DNA of 64,000 nucleotides from Euryodendron excelsum (Eukaryota > Streptophyta > Magnoliopsida > Ericales > Pentaphylacaceae): the NCBI GenBank assembly GCA_033060915.1, contig CM065388.1, positions 24,157,501 through 24,221,500 of the forward strand. The letters are read 5' to 3'. Position 1 is the stretch's first letter. Every line of letters starts with the position of its first letter. The notes beneath the pieces are model-generated. The model did no database searches. It saw nothing but the letters and a program-made list of their open reading frames with translations, and was not told where the DNA came from. The position numbers were made by a program, and so were the translations under genes. Shown in pieces: positions 23,840 to 34,686 of this stretch.

Positions 23840-24310
23840 CCCTAAGCATCCGAATGCCCCGGGGACCACACCGGCTCTGGGTATCAAACCGGTAACCCCC
23901 TGAGACTACTTTTTATAGTATTCTCAATCTTCCTTTACCTTTCTGGATCATTCCGAGTCAGTTCCGGCCAACCCGGTATGAAATGACCGTTTTGCCCCTG
24001 GAGGCCGGTCTCCTTCTTTGACCACACCGGCTCTAGGTATCAAACTGGTAATGTCCCGAGAATACTTTTTATAATGTTCTCAACCTTCCTTTACCTTTCC
24101 GGATCATTCCGAGTCAGTTCTGGCCAACCCGGTACAAAATGACTGTTTTGCTCTTGGTGGCCCGGTCTCCTTTTCCGACCACGCCGGCTCTGGGAATCAA
24201 ACCGGCAACCTCCGGGAACATTCTAAATAACGTTTCCAGATCCCAAGTCTTCTTCCGGGACAGTCCAAGTCTGTCCCGGCGGTTTTCCAATCCAATTGAC
24301 CGTTTCGCCC
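23840..24310 (+). repeat. U3 tandem array of LTR-A, unit about 156 bp
   Basis: Three units each contain GACCGTTTTGCCCCTGGAGG-like sequence, CCACACCGGCTCTGGGTATC, and GGATCATTCCGAGTCAGTTC. The last phrase recurs at 23945 and 24101. Equivalent arrays are at 42815-43290 and 63240-63730, and reversed at 53530-54330, where there are more copies. Confidence 0.8.
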
Positions 24311-24531
24311 CTAAAGACCCGGTCAACCTTTCCGACTCACCTTATCTTCATTTTTCAAGTCAAATACCTCCAGGACACTATTTTAAGTGTTCCTGCTCCT
24401 TTCCAGCCTTCCGGGTCATTCCCGGCTCCTCCAAATCATTCCCGGACTTTCCGAAGTCACTCCTAGTGGAGCCAGGCTGAAAATTGCATGGTAGTCACTA
24501 GTACAGGCGCCCAAATCTAGTCAAAGATACG

Positions 24532-27500
24532 TTGCTTGCCGACCTTAAATCTTTCCTAATTGGCTGGCACCATAACACTAAAAATTATTATCCCCGTCCT
24601 ACTCTTCCTGATATGCAATATGAAGAAAGAAATCAATTCACTCAAGCTGCTTATCATGGTGGTACCAGTTATGAATGGAATTTTGATGGTATGACTGAAT
24701 ATCATATTCTTAACAAACTCCAAGAAATGACAATGGTTGCTTTAGCCTACAAAACTAAACAAAAATCTTCTGATTTTGCTATTGCTCAAGCTTTAGTTAC
24801 TGGTTTTACTGGTCATCTTAAAGGATGGTGGGATCATTTTCTCACCTCTAGTGAACGTACTCAAATCCTTGCTGCAATCAAAACTGATTCAAATGGTACA
24901 CCCATCAAAACTGAAGACAATCAAACAATTGAAGATGCAGTTAGTACCCTTATCTTTTCCATTTCTAGGCACTTCTTAGGGCGTCCTTCCAAAGTCCAAG
25001 CTGTTACCTCTGAAATCCTCAATAATCTTAGATGTCCAAAACTTCAAGATTTCCGTTGGTATAAAGATGTTTTCTTAACTAAAGTTATGTTACGTGATGA
25101 TTGCCGTCAAACACATTGGAAAGAAAAATTTTTAGATGGTCTTCCCAAACTATTTTCTCAAAAAGTTAAAGACAAACTCAAAGAAAACAACAATGGCGTT
25201 GTCCCTTATGAACAACTCACTTATGGTGACTTAATTAATGCCATCCAAACCCAAGGTCTTGAACTTTGTACCAACTTCAAACTTAACCAACAATTACAAA
25301 AGGATTTAGCCACTTCCAAACGTGAATTAGGTACCTTTTGCCAACAATTTGGATTTGAAAATACCACACAAATCATACCCCCTTCCCGACGTAAACCTCG
25401 CACTACTTCTGCACGACGATTCTTTCGAAAACCCAAACCAAGTTCTAATGTTTTTTACCAGAAACCCCATGCACAACCTCCTGTAAAAACTTCTCCATCT
25501 AAACCTAAACATGTTTCTAAACACACCAGAAAAGTCCCCACATGTTACAAATGTGGTAAAGTTGGCCATTATAAAAATCAGTGTCGAATGAATCAAAAAA
25601 TTAATTCCTTAGATATTGATGAAACACTTAAACAACAACTTATGCATTTATTCTTAAACTCTGATGCTTCTGATAATCCTTCCCTCTCTGATGATGCATT
25701 ACAAATAAATGAAATTGTATCCCAATCTTCTTCTGACGAAGACGAACCTCATACTTCTTCTTCTTCCCCTGAACCTGACCAAATTATACAAACCAATTGT
25801 CAATGTCCAACCACACGTACTATTAATGTTATTACAAAAGAACAAGAATTACTTCTTGATGTTATAGATAAAATTTTTTATCCTCAAGTTAAAAAAGATT
25901 ATTTACTCCAACTTAAACAAAGTTTAACTTCTGCTGACAAACCTACCCAAGATATTTCATTATTAAATAACCCTTATAATCTTAATGATATTCTCAAGAG
26001 ATTTGATCAAACTTCTAAGTCTTCCCCTATAACTATTCAAGACTTACAAACTGAAATCAATGCTGTGAAAAAAGAATTACGTGATTTAAAACTTGAACAT
26101 AATATTTCCAAAATTGATCTTGATAATCTTAAGAATCAAGTGTTATTACTTCAACACTCTTCCTCTTCTTCTAGCCAGCCTAATATTCCCAATCCTACAG
26201 ATATTTTCTTACTTTCCCAAATCTCTTATCAAAAATGGAATGTCAAAATTACCCTTGTTGTTAACCAAGAATTTAGATTTGACACTATTGCCCTTTTTTA
26301 CTCTAGTGCAGATCTTAATTGTATTCAAGAAGGCTTGATCCCTACTAAATATTTTGAAAAAACACGTGAACGTCTCTCTGCTGCTAGTGGAACTCCACTC
26401 CAAATACAATATAAACTTTCTACTGCTCATATTTGCAATAATAATATATGTATCAAAACTCCTTTTGTACTTGTCAAAAACCTTTCCAGGGAAGTTATAT
26501 TAGGGACTCCTTTCCTTAGTCTTCTACAACCATTTCAAGTTACTACTAAAGGTATCACTACTATTCTTAATAATAATCAAATTATTTTCCCCTTTGTAAG
26601 TCCTCCTCGTACCAAATATCTCAATACTTTAAAAAATTTTGCTATTTCCCATAAAACTCTCAATCTTATCATTCGAAAAGAAAAACACTTATTATTTTTA
26701 AAAGAAGAAAAAATTAATACTCAAATTGAACGTAGCTTACAAAATGGTACTTTACAATTATCCATCGGTAAATTTTTAACCAAATTACAACAAGAAGTTT
26801 GTTCTGATGTACCCAATGCTTTCTGGTCTAGGCACAAACATGTTGTTACTTTACCTTATGCTTCTAATTTTTCTGATGCCAAAATTCCTACCAAAGCTCG
26901 TCCAATCCAAATGAACCATGAACTTTTTGAATATTGTAAAAAAGAAATTCAAGATTTACTTGATAAAAAATTAATTCGCCCTAGTAGATCTCCATGGAGT
27001 TGTGCTGCCTTTTATGTTTATAAAAATGCTGAGATTGAACGAGGTGCTCCCCGTTTAGTAATTAATTATAAACCTCTAAATGATGCTCTTCAATGGATTC
27101 GGTATCCTATTCCCAATAAAAAAAATCTTCTTCAACGTCTCTGTCATGCAAAAATCTTCTCAAAATTTGATATGAAATCTGGTTTTTGGCAAATTCAATT
27201 AGCTGAACAAGATCGATATAAAACTATATTTACTTTACCTTTTGGACATTATGAATGAAATGTAATGCCATTCGGTTTAAAAAATGCTCCCTCTGAATTT
27301 CAAAAAATTATGAACGATATTTTCAATACCCATTCTCAATTCACAATTGTTTATATTGATGATGTTTTGATTTTTTCCAATTCTATTATTCAACACTGGA
27401 CACATCTTGAACAATTCTTCAAAATTGTTAAAAACACTGGTTTAGTTCTTTCTGCAAAGAAAATTAGTTTATTTCAAACTCGTGTCAGGTTCTTAGGACA

Positions 27501-28188
27501 TTATATTTATCAAGGTACAATTACCCCTATTGAAAGATCTATCCAATTTGCTAATAAATTTCCTGATGAAATTAAAGATAAAAATCAATTGCAAAGGTTT
27601 TTAGGAAGTCTCAATTATGTCTCTGACTTTTATCCCAATTTAAGTCAAATTGCTGCTCCTCTCAGGCAACGTCTTAAGAAAGACCCTCCTGCTTGGTCTA
27701 ATGAACATACTAAGACCGTTCAAACTCTTAAGCAATACGTTCAAACCCTGTCCTGTCTCACCCTAGCCAATCCTACTGCTTTTAAAATAGTTGAAACAGA
27801 TGCCTCTGATATAGGTTATGGTGGTATTCTTAAACAAGTCCTCAATAACAAAGAACAATTAGTTAGGTTTACCTCGAGTACCTAGAATCCTACTCAAAAG
27901 AATTATAGCACTATTAAAAAGGAATTATTAGCAATTGTTTTATGTATTTCCAAATTTCAAAGTGATTTGTTAAATCAAGAATTTTTACTTCGTATTGATT
28001 GTCAAGCTGCCAAAAATATTATTTTTAAAGATGTAGAAAATATAACTTCTAAGCAAATCTTTGCTAGATGGCAAGCTATTCTTTCTGTTTTTTATTTTAA
28101 AATCGCTTACATTAAAGGCACTGATAATTCACTTCCAGATTTTCTTACTCGAGAATTCTTACAGGGAGATTCACACCATGCCTCCTAA
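24532..28188 (+). pseudogene. Pararetroviral polyprotein (CP-PR-RT-RNase H), broken
   Basis: A single frame runs to TAA at 28186-28188 with two in-frame stops, at 27256-27258 (inside RT) and 27883-27885 (inside RNase H). No frameshift is seen. The first 14 codons, including the ATG at 24532, are LTR sequence; viral sequence starts at about 24573. Visible parts: a capsid-like region (residues about 25-290), basic stretch, zinc knuckle CYKCGKVGHYKNQC (residues 338-351), Ser/acidic region, coiled-coil-like segment, aspartic protease (about 26230-26600), RT with GAPRLVINYKPLND and the YIDD motif at 27352-27363, and RNase H with VETDAS (first Asp at 27799). In the protease, the catalytic Asp position holds Tyr (26299-26301) and the expected Gly is Ser. 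The N-terminal movement protein is missing. Confidence 0.85.
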
Positions 28189-29521
28189 ACCCAGTCGAGA
28201 TCCCGGCAAAGCCCCTGCTCAAACTCAACCCAAAACCAAAGCTTCTTATGCCATGAAACCAATTCCTCTCCAAACACTTCCTCCCATGTCTCCCAGTGAT
28301 TGGTATAACCAAACACTTATTGACCAAACTCAACAATTATCTCAAACTTATGCTCAAACTACCGCCATTCCCCATCAACAAGTGGTGGCTCCTCGCCCCT
28401 CTACTGCTTCTTCTGTGGTGGCTTCTCGCCCCACTTCTTCTTCTTCTTCTTCTGTGGTGGCTAATAACCTCATAATCAAATCTAAATATTTTCTCAAAAC
28501 TCAATGCGAACAAACTATTGTTCTTTTGGAAAATCAAACATGGAATGAGGATCCATTTCAAATTCCTCCTAGAGTGTTTGCCCCGAACACACACTTTCTC
28601 CAAATCTCCCATTTACATACCCAACAATTTTATGAATTTATCTTCATTGAAGCTGATTCCATTTCCCTCAAAAATCATTATAATCCTGATCAAACCCACA
28701 TTGCCTATTCTACTGTTTACATTAACCAAATCTTAACCCAAGAACAATGGGGGCCTCATCCTCTCCGTCCCCGCCGTTTTTCGAAAGTTTACAACCCTCC
28801 TACTTTCAATTATTATGATTACCAGCAAGCCTGGTTCAATACTTTCTTTTTTCAAAATCCCAAATTTAGTCACTCTTGGATGTTTACCTTCAAAAAGGAC
28901 TTTCCTTTCATTTTTCCAAATTGGTTCTTTTCCTGGTGGACTCACTTTGGGTCCGTACCTCAAATTTTTCCTCCATCTATCCATGAAGCATTCCTACTTT
29001 ATCAAACCCAATTCAAACCTGATCGGGCTTTATCCAAATTCCCTTGCATTTTACCCTTTATGATTTAATTCTCTATTCCATGGATTTGTGCTTGGAACTA
29101 TACCATTATTTCTCAAAATTCTTTTTCCTATCTTGCTCGAAGCTTTCAGGTCAAATGGTGGGATAATTGGCCGGCCGCCTAAACTGTCACCTCTCAAACA
29201 ATCCACAAATTCTTCCAACAACACCCAACCATTGCTATGGCATCTGATCCCCAATTTCTCCTCAATCGTAGCCAATTAATTCCTCGATTAGCTGCAGCCA
29301 AATCCAAGAAGGAACTTTGCCAACACTTGCTTGAAACCTTATCATCTCTCTCTGATAGTGATGATGAGGCTTCTCCATCCAACCCAGATCAAGATTCTCA
29401 AGTATCTTCTACAGATCTTGCCCAAGATAATGAAGATGACTATTTTGGCATTTTCACTCCAGTCAAAACTCGCTCCAAAAGTCGACAGGAAGTGATCAAA
29501 GCAAGACAGACACCCCACTGA
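28178..29521 (+). pseudogene. Pararetroviral second ORF, function unknown, broken
   Basis: The ATG at 28178 overlaps the end of the polyprotein frame by 11 bases in the +1 frame. The reading frame runs to TGA at 29519-29521, about 447 codons, with in-frame stops at 29066-29068 and 29180-29182 and no frameshift. It begins with a basic, Pro/Gln-rich region and a Ser-rich linker, then an aromatic-rich segment (for example QAWFNTFFFQNPKF and FPNWFFSWWTHFG, about 28830-28950), and a C-terminal SDSDDEASPSNPD acidic stretch near 29350. Florendoviruses have an ORF2 of unknown function in this place; no catalytic motif is visible. Confidence 0.7.
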
Positions 29522-29569
29522 TCAAGCCATCAACTTTCGGTGCTCTTCCGACAAATTTCAGCAAAAGTC

Positions 29570-29760
29570 AACACTGCTACAGTAAAAGCGACTTTTACTG
29601 TTCACTATTCACTATTCACAAGAGACAAACAACTTTCGGCCACCGACAGTTCCTGTTTCAATAGTTCCAGTCTGGCAACCGACAAACCGGCACTATTTCA
29701 ACAGTTCCAGTTTTCCTTTTCTGTCTATTTAAGCACTGACTCTCCCATTTGGAGAGCAGG
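29570..29760 (+). promoter_or_regulatory. Candidate pararetroviral pregenomic promoter
   Basis: Downstream of ORF2 there is a perfect inverted repeat, ACAGTAAAAG / CTTTTACTGT with a 3-nt loop (29579-29601), then TCTATTTAAG (29724-29733) and a small CTCTCC/GGAGAG hairpin (29740-29756), followed by a CT microsatellite (29779-29798). Caulimovirids place a TATA-containing promoter in the large noncoding region, so this is the expected location. Confidence 0.5.
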
Positions 29761-29981
29761 CCAAATTTTGTCCAACCTCTCTCTCTCTCTCTCTCTAGAA
29801 TTCTTCTGTAATCAAGATCTCAAGTTCAAGTATCAGTGATTTTCAGATATTACCTGGTAATCTTCAAATGTCTATGTAATTTTTAATTTGTTTATGTAAT
29901 TTTATTTTCAATCTTCAATTTCAATTTCAAGATTCAATGCTGCAAAATCTAGTATTAATAATTATTTGCATGTTCATTTTG

Positions 29982-30170
29982 TTCTTTTATTTTATGATTA
30001 TACCGCCTTATTGGCTGGTTTTAATTGCTTTCATTATTTATTATTTGTTATAAGCCGCAAACAACGTCTGGTTGACCCTCTGGGCGTGCCTATAAATCGT
30101 TGAGGCTTACTAATTCTCTTCTTTTATCTTATGATTATACCGTCTTATTGGCCGGTTTTAATTGCTTTCA
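29982..30170 (+). repeat. Direct repeat of about 52 bp in the viral noncoding region
   Basis: The units at 29982-30033 and 30119-30170 differ at only four or five positions and share TTATGATTATACCG. They are separated by 85 bp containing GTTTATAAGCCGC-like sequence. They may mark a terminal redundancy or a recombination or template-switch product. Confidence 0.75.
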
Positions 30171-30227
30171 CTTACTACCTGGGTTAGTCACTGGCGCCAC
30201 TACAACAGGCGCCAGGTTTATCCTCCT

Positions 30228-30237
30228 TCTATAAATA
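30228..30237 (+). promoter_or_regulatory. TATA box of LTR-A (5' copy)
   Basis: TCTATAAATA follows GGCGCC-type repeats at 30193-30215. The identical site in the 3' LTR is at 43611-43620. In this copy the U3 arrays are 5.6 kb away because of the pararetrovirus insertion. Confidence 0.75.
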
Positions 30238-30779
30238 CAGAGCCTCATTCAACGTGAAAGGGGTCTGCAAACTTAACCTAAAAAATCCCATATTTCGATA
30301 TATAGAGCTCGAGCACCTCCAAAACCCTAGCCTCCCTAGGTTTTCCAAACCCTAGTCTCTTATACACTCCCCCATACACTCATACACTAGCCTTCAACGA
30401 TCCTTTGAAGACTTGAGGAGCTACAATCCAAAGCTTGAAGACAACTCCTGAAGACTAAAGGCAAAGATCAAGACAAAGACCGAAGACCGAAGACAGCGCG
30501 GCGCGCAAAATAAAGAAGACATACGGTAGGCTTTCTCTTTAATTTTTTGCACTTTTTCCCTCTCTCTTCTCCCTCCAACCCACTTGGGTTTTCTCTATTT
30601 TAACCCCCCATCTCTTTCCCCCCCTTTCTTTGCATGCTTGAAATAAGGAGACTCCCGGTCCATGTGTAGGATTAGACTGTTGGAGAGTCACCGTGTCGGG
30701 GGCTTTCTTCTAGTCTAACCAAAGACCACGTGGGTCTGGCCCCCTTGATTATGTGGTGAAGCCTTAACCTTGTATGTTC

Positions 30780-32640
30780 ACGACCCCAAATTGCATTATG
30801 CATATCATAGTCTTGCATCTTCCAAAAACCCTTTTCAAAGTCGTTTTCAAACTTGTTTTCAAAATTGCATCAAAATCTCTTTTTCAAAAACTTGTTTTCA
30901 AAACCACAATTCTAGGGTGATTCTAGCCTTTTCATGGCTAGGGTTGCTTTAGGAAAGTGTTACATTAAAAGGGACCTTTTTGGTCTATATTTTCAAATCT
31001 TATTGTTTTTCAAAACCACTTTCTTAAAGTGGTTCTAGCCTTCTTATGGCTAGAATCGCTTTAGGAAAGTGAGACGTTTTCATATTTTCCAAGAACTCTC
31101 TCTTTAAAAATCTCTTTCCAAAAACTCTCTTCAAATTTACTTTCAAAAAACTTTTCCCTCTAGAAACTCCTCCCTAGGATTTCCCTTCTAGAAAACCTTC
31201 GTTTCTAAAAACGTACTTTCCAAAAACTCTTTTCTTAGAGCCCAAGTCAAGCCTTAGAGCCCACAATTAGGAAACCCTAAATTTTCTTCCCAAAAACATG
31301 ATTTTCAAACTTTACCCCAAACCTAGGTTTCCAAAATCCCTTGTTTTCACTTCCAAACTATACATGTTTGCAAAACCTATTTCCTACGTCAAAACTACAT
31401 TTTTCCAAATCTAGGGTTTCTAGAATCTCCCTTTTCAAATCCTACCTTCCCTTTAGGAAACCAAATCAAATCTTCCCATTTAAGAAACTAAATCCAATCC
31501 TCCGTTTTTGGAAACAAATCTCAAACCTTTCCTAAACTCAAACTTTTCCTAATCTCAAGATTTTCTAAAATTCAAACTCTAAAACTTTCTAAATTTGAAA
31601 CCTTCTTAAGTTAAATCTTTCTAGACCTAAAAGCTTTCTAAATTCTAAACTTTCTTAAACTTCAAATCTTCTCAAATCTAAAACTTTTCTAAACTCAAAA
31701 TTTTCTTAATTTAAGACTTTCTTAAGTTGAAACTTTCTTAATTCAAACATTTCCTATATCAAAAACTTTCCTTTTTCAAACCTTTCCTAAAACGAAACTT
31801 TTTTATTTTCAAAACTTCCTTGTTTTCAAAGCTTTCCAAATTCAAAACTTCCCTTTTTCAAAACATTACAAAATTCAAAACTTTCTTAACTTGAAACTTT
31901 CCAAATTCTAAGCCTTTCTTAAACTAAACTTTTCCTAATTCCAAAACAATTTCTAAATTTAAAACTTTCCGATTTTCAAAATTTTCCTAATTCGAAACTT
32001 TCCTAAAATGACACTTTCTTAACTTGAAACTTCCCTAATTTGAACATTTCCTAAATCCAATCTTTCCTAATTTCTTAAACCTTCTAAGTCATGTCAAATC
32101 CTTCCTAAGTCTCTTCTCTTTCCTAAGTCTAAGTTTTTTAAACCTTCTCTTTTTCAAAACAAGTCCATTCTTTTCCAAAATTTCAAATTCCAATCTCCTT
32201 TTCTAATCTCAAATCAAATCCAGTTTTCAGTTCAATTTCTTTCTTCCAATCCAATCTCTCTCTTCAAATCAATTTATTTTCAATCGGACTCCGGTCCAAA
32301 ATACGACTGACCTGATTCCCCCAAAGGGATACGTAGGCAATCTTCATAGGTGCGGTCACAACACTTTTCAAACTTTCAATTCCACCCTCATGGGTGTGGT
32401 CTCCATATTTTCAAGTTTCAAATTCCAATCTATTTTCAAAGTTCCAATTTTAAAATTTTTCTATTTTCAAATCCCTATCTCCAAGTTTTCAAACTTTCCA
32501 ATTTCAAATTCCATTTCTTCAAGTCTATTTTCGAATTAAATCAATTTCAAATTAAACTCTTTTCAAATCTATTTTTCAATTCTCTTAATTTGCACTTGCA
32601 TATCATGCATCATGTTTTCTAAACATTGTTTTTCAAAGTG
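30780..32640 (+). repeat. AT-rich, AAACTTTCCTAA-type degenerate repeats of the LTR-A tail
   Basis: Most of the LTR downstream of the leader is a quasi-periodic series of 12-30 base phrases such as AAACTTTCCTAA, TTTCTTAATTC and TTCAAATC. Every LTR-A copy contains it. Apparent ORFs in this stretch are Phe/Lys/Asn/Ser-rich compositional artefacts. Confidence 0.8.
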
Positions 32641-33135
32641 AATAGGATTGAACTATAGTTAGTTAAAGACTCTCATAGGTGAATCTAGAGTAGATTGACA
32701 TGTAGGTACCGAAAGGGCGGGGTAAGGTGATAGCTTAGTGCGTCTTCCCTACACGTAACCAACCTCCGAACCTAGATCACTGATTTCAAAGACCAAAAGG
32801 AGTTATTTTTCTAAAAAGGGCTAAATGTTTTCCAAAGGTTGCCAAACAACCCGTTTTCTTAAAAACCCTCTCTTGAGGAGACATTTTCAAATTGTTTTTC
32901 AAAAACCCTAAGTGTAGCCTTCGGATTTCTCTTAGGTTTTAGGTGACCTAACTCACCTTAATCAAGTTAGGTGGCGACTCCGAGTCTTTTTCAAAAGCCC
33001 TTTATTCAAACCTGTTTTCAATTCAAACCTAGTCGCACTCATTCTTTTAGGAGGGTGAGTTCTAACGAGAGAGTACAGTATTTTTTCCACTTGTGTGAGT
33101 ATTTCGTCGAGTGCGAAAAATCTGGGCGCGACAGT

Positions 33136-33153
33136 TGGTGACTCCACTAAGGA
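33136..33153 (+). other. Primer-binding site of element A
   Basis: TGGTGACTCCACTAAGGA begins two bases after the LTR end. It differs from the element B site (TGGCGACTCCACTGGGA) at three positions, consistent with mutation of the same tRNA-complementary site. Confidence 0.8.
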
Positions 33154-34614
33154 CACTTAGAGGGTTTGGCCGTAGTCATTCTCTTTACCCTTCACCCATG
33201 TAGAGTCTTCAATTAACTTGGTTCAATCCCATTCACTTTAAATTTTCCAAACTAAATTTTTAAAATTGTTTTCAAAATAAAAAAAACATGCATTTATTCA
33301 TATTATCTTGTATTATGTTTGTCATCCACATACTGTTACTTGCATCTTTGTTTTGTAGGTGCGCTTTATGTTTAAATATTATTAACTGCTTTGCATGAAT
33401 GTGATGTACAGGATGAATGGGAGTTGTTGGGCCCTTTCCTCCACTTTTGAAAATCACACACACACTGCATGTGCACTTGCATTCTGCATATTTGCATACC
33501 CTGATATATCCTTTCTAGTTAGAAAGGGGGAACGGTATATTGGTTGTAGGCAAGATGTTGTGTCAGTTTCTTCGCCTACGGCCTCTTGATGGTTCCCCCG
33601 CTTGGATCACCAACCGATCATGGCACCACCTCGGGGAGTGGGCCTAGGTTTGAAGATCCGGAGACCGAACCTTTTTAGGACGCATTAGTCAACCCTCAAC
33701 CTCATACTCATATAGACACCATGTATAGCCGAACCTCTGCCAGATTTAGGACACGGGCACCGTTTTCAAAATCACGGAGGAAAGGGCGACTGCTTTTACT
33801 TTCATTTATACCTGCTGTTATAATGCTTGTGTTTATACTGTTATAATGCTTGTCTAACTGTTCATGCATGTATGTTTACTTCAATTATACTTTCTCTCCT
33901 TATACTTTTTGCATATTCATGTTCATACATTCAATATTCCATGTCAAGACAAGAGTTCCAAGTAACTCAAGTCACTACATTCTCATGCATATGATCAACC
34001 CATTGAGAGTGACACCAACGTCACTCTCCCTTGCATTGAACCTACCCAAACCCTAAGGGTTCCCACATAACCCTAAGGACTCATTGCATGCAGCTCGATT
34101 CATTCCATAAGAGGGGCCCCAATCCCTCTATGCTCACGGAGATAGGGTTGCCAAGAAGACAAGGGGCAATCAATCAACAAGGTCTCTCAACGACCTCCTC
34201 GACATCAGATTCAAGGAAGGCAAATCCAAAGACTCAAGAGTAGTTTAGGGTTTCCCTTTGTAAAATTAGATAGGTGGAAGTCCAAAGGAAAATGTTCCCC
34301 CTCCCCCTATTAAAATGTATTTCAATTCTTTTGTATTTTAAACTTAAAATTTAATGTAATTCTTTATTTTTATGAATGAATGCATGAATGGCTGAAGGTT
34401 CCCACCTGACGGTAAAATGTCCACATACAGGGGCAAACCCCCTATCTCCAAAAGTGAGCCAATACATCATGTTTAGTCTCCCTCTCAAGCAGGGGCAACC
34501 CTAGGGCATGCATTGCATAAAGCTCTCTAAAACCAAAACTAACTTGTGACTTGTGTTTTTGTCTTTTTCTTTTTTTTTCTTTTTATTTCTATTTACGAAG
34601 TCACCTTGTATTGA
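33154..34614 (+). other. Leader of element A
   Basis: This is an untranslated region of about 1.46 kb between PBS and gag. A pyrimidine-rich run (34555-34597) followed by ACGAAG at 34595-34600 lies just upstream of the gag frame and could be a weak 3' splice site. No credible ORF is present. Part of this leader (33531-33870) reappears at 2686-3035. Confidence 0.6.
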
Positions 34615-34686
34615 GTCAACATTGCTCCCAAGAAAGTGCAACATCCACCTAGGGATCCTATTATCACTCGGCACAAAGCATCATTG

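Larger units (their letters stand above)
24573..30190 (+). mobile_element. Endogenous pararetrovirus insertion (florendovirus-like Caulimoviridae), 5'-truncated
   Basis: A 5.6-kb segment interrupts LTR-A between its U3 and its core promoter. It carries capsid zinc knuckle, protease, RT and RNase H in one frame, a second overlapping ORF, then a noncoding region with a TATA-like promoter. There is no integrase and there are no LTRs of its own, so it is not a retrotransposon. The movement-protein region expected at the start of florendovirus ORF1 is absent. Base usage (A/T-rich, very C-poor third positions) differs from the surrounding LTR. Compared with the 3' LTR, about 40 bp of LTR are missing at the junction. 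The genus assignment rests on the two-ORF layout and remembered family features. Confidence 0.75.
22823..33133 (+). repeat. 5' LTR of element A (LTR-A) split by insertion
   Basis: It starts TGTAAGCACC at 22823 and ends GCGCGACA at 33133, followed by the PBS. Removing 24573-30190 leaves about 4.69 kb, equal to the 3' LTR. Parts: U3 with repeat arrays to 24570; core promoter (30191-30240); leader with a GTAGGC patch near 30526; then an AT-rich tail (about 30780-32640). Confidence 0.9.

Noticed and set aside
24139..24480. 113-codon ORF conserved in four LTR-A copies (24139, 43111, 63542, and a related one)
   Set aside because: It lies in the 156-bp U3 repeats upstream of the TATA box, so it would not be in the main transcript. 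Its conservation follows DNA identity of recent copies.
24573..30190. Reading the RT-containing segment as a retrotransposon nested in the LTR
   Set aside because: No integrase, no flanking LTRs, and a capsid-PR-RT-RNase H frame overlapping a second ORF fit a pararetrovirus better.
31341..32622. Phe/Lys/Ser/Asn-rich ORFs in the AT-rich LTR tails (also 9333, 20098, 44758, 45759, 57719)
   Set aside because: Low-complexity translations of degenerate TTTC/AAAC phrases, with no conserved start or domain.
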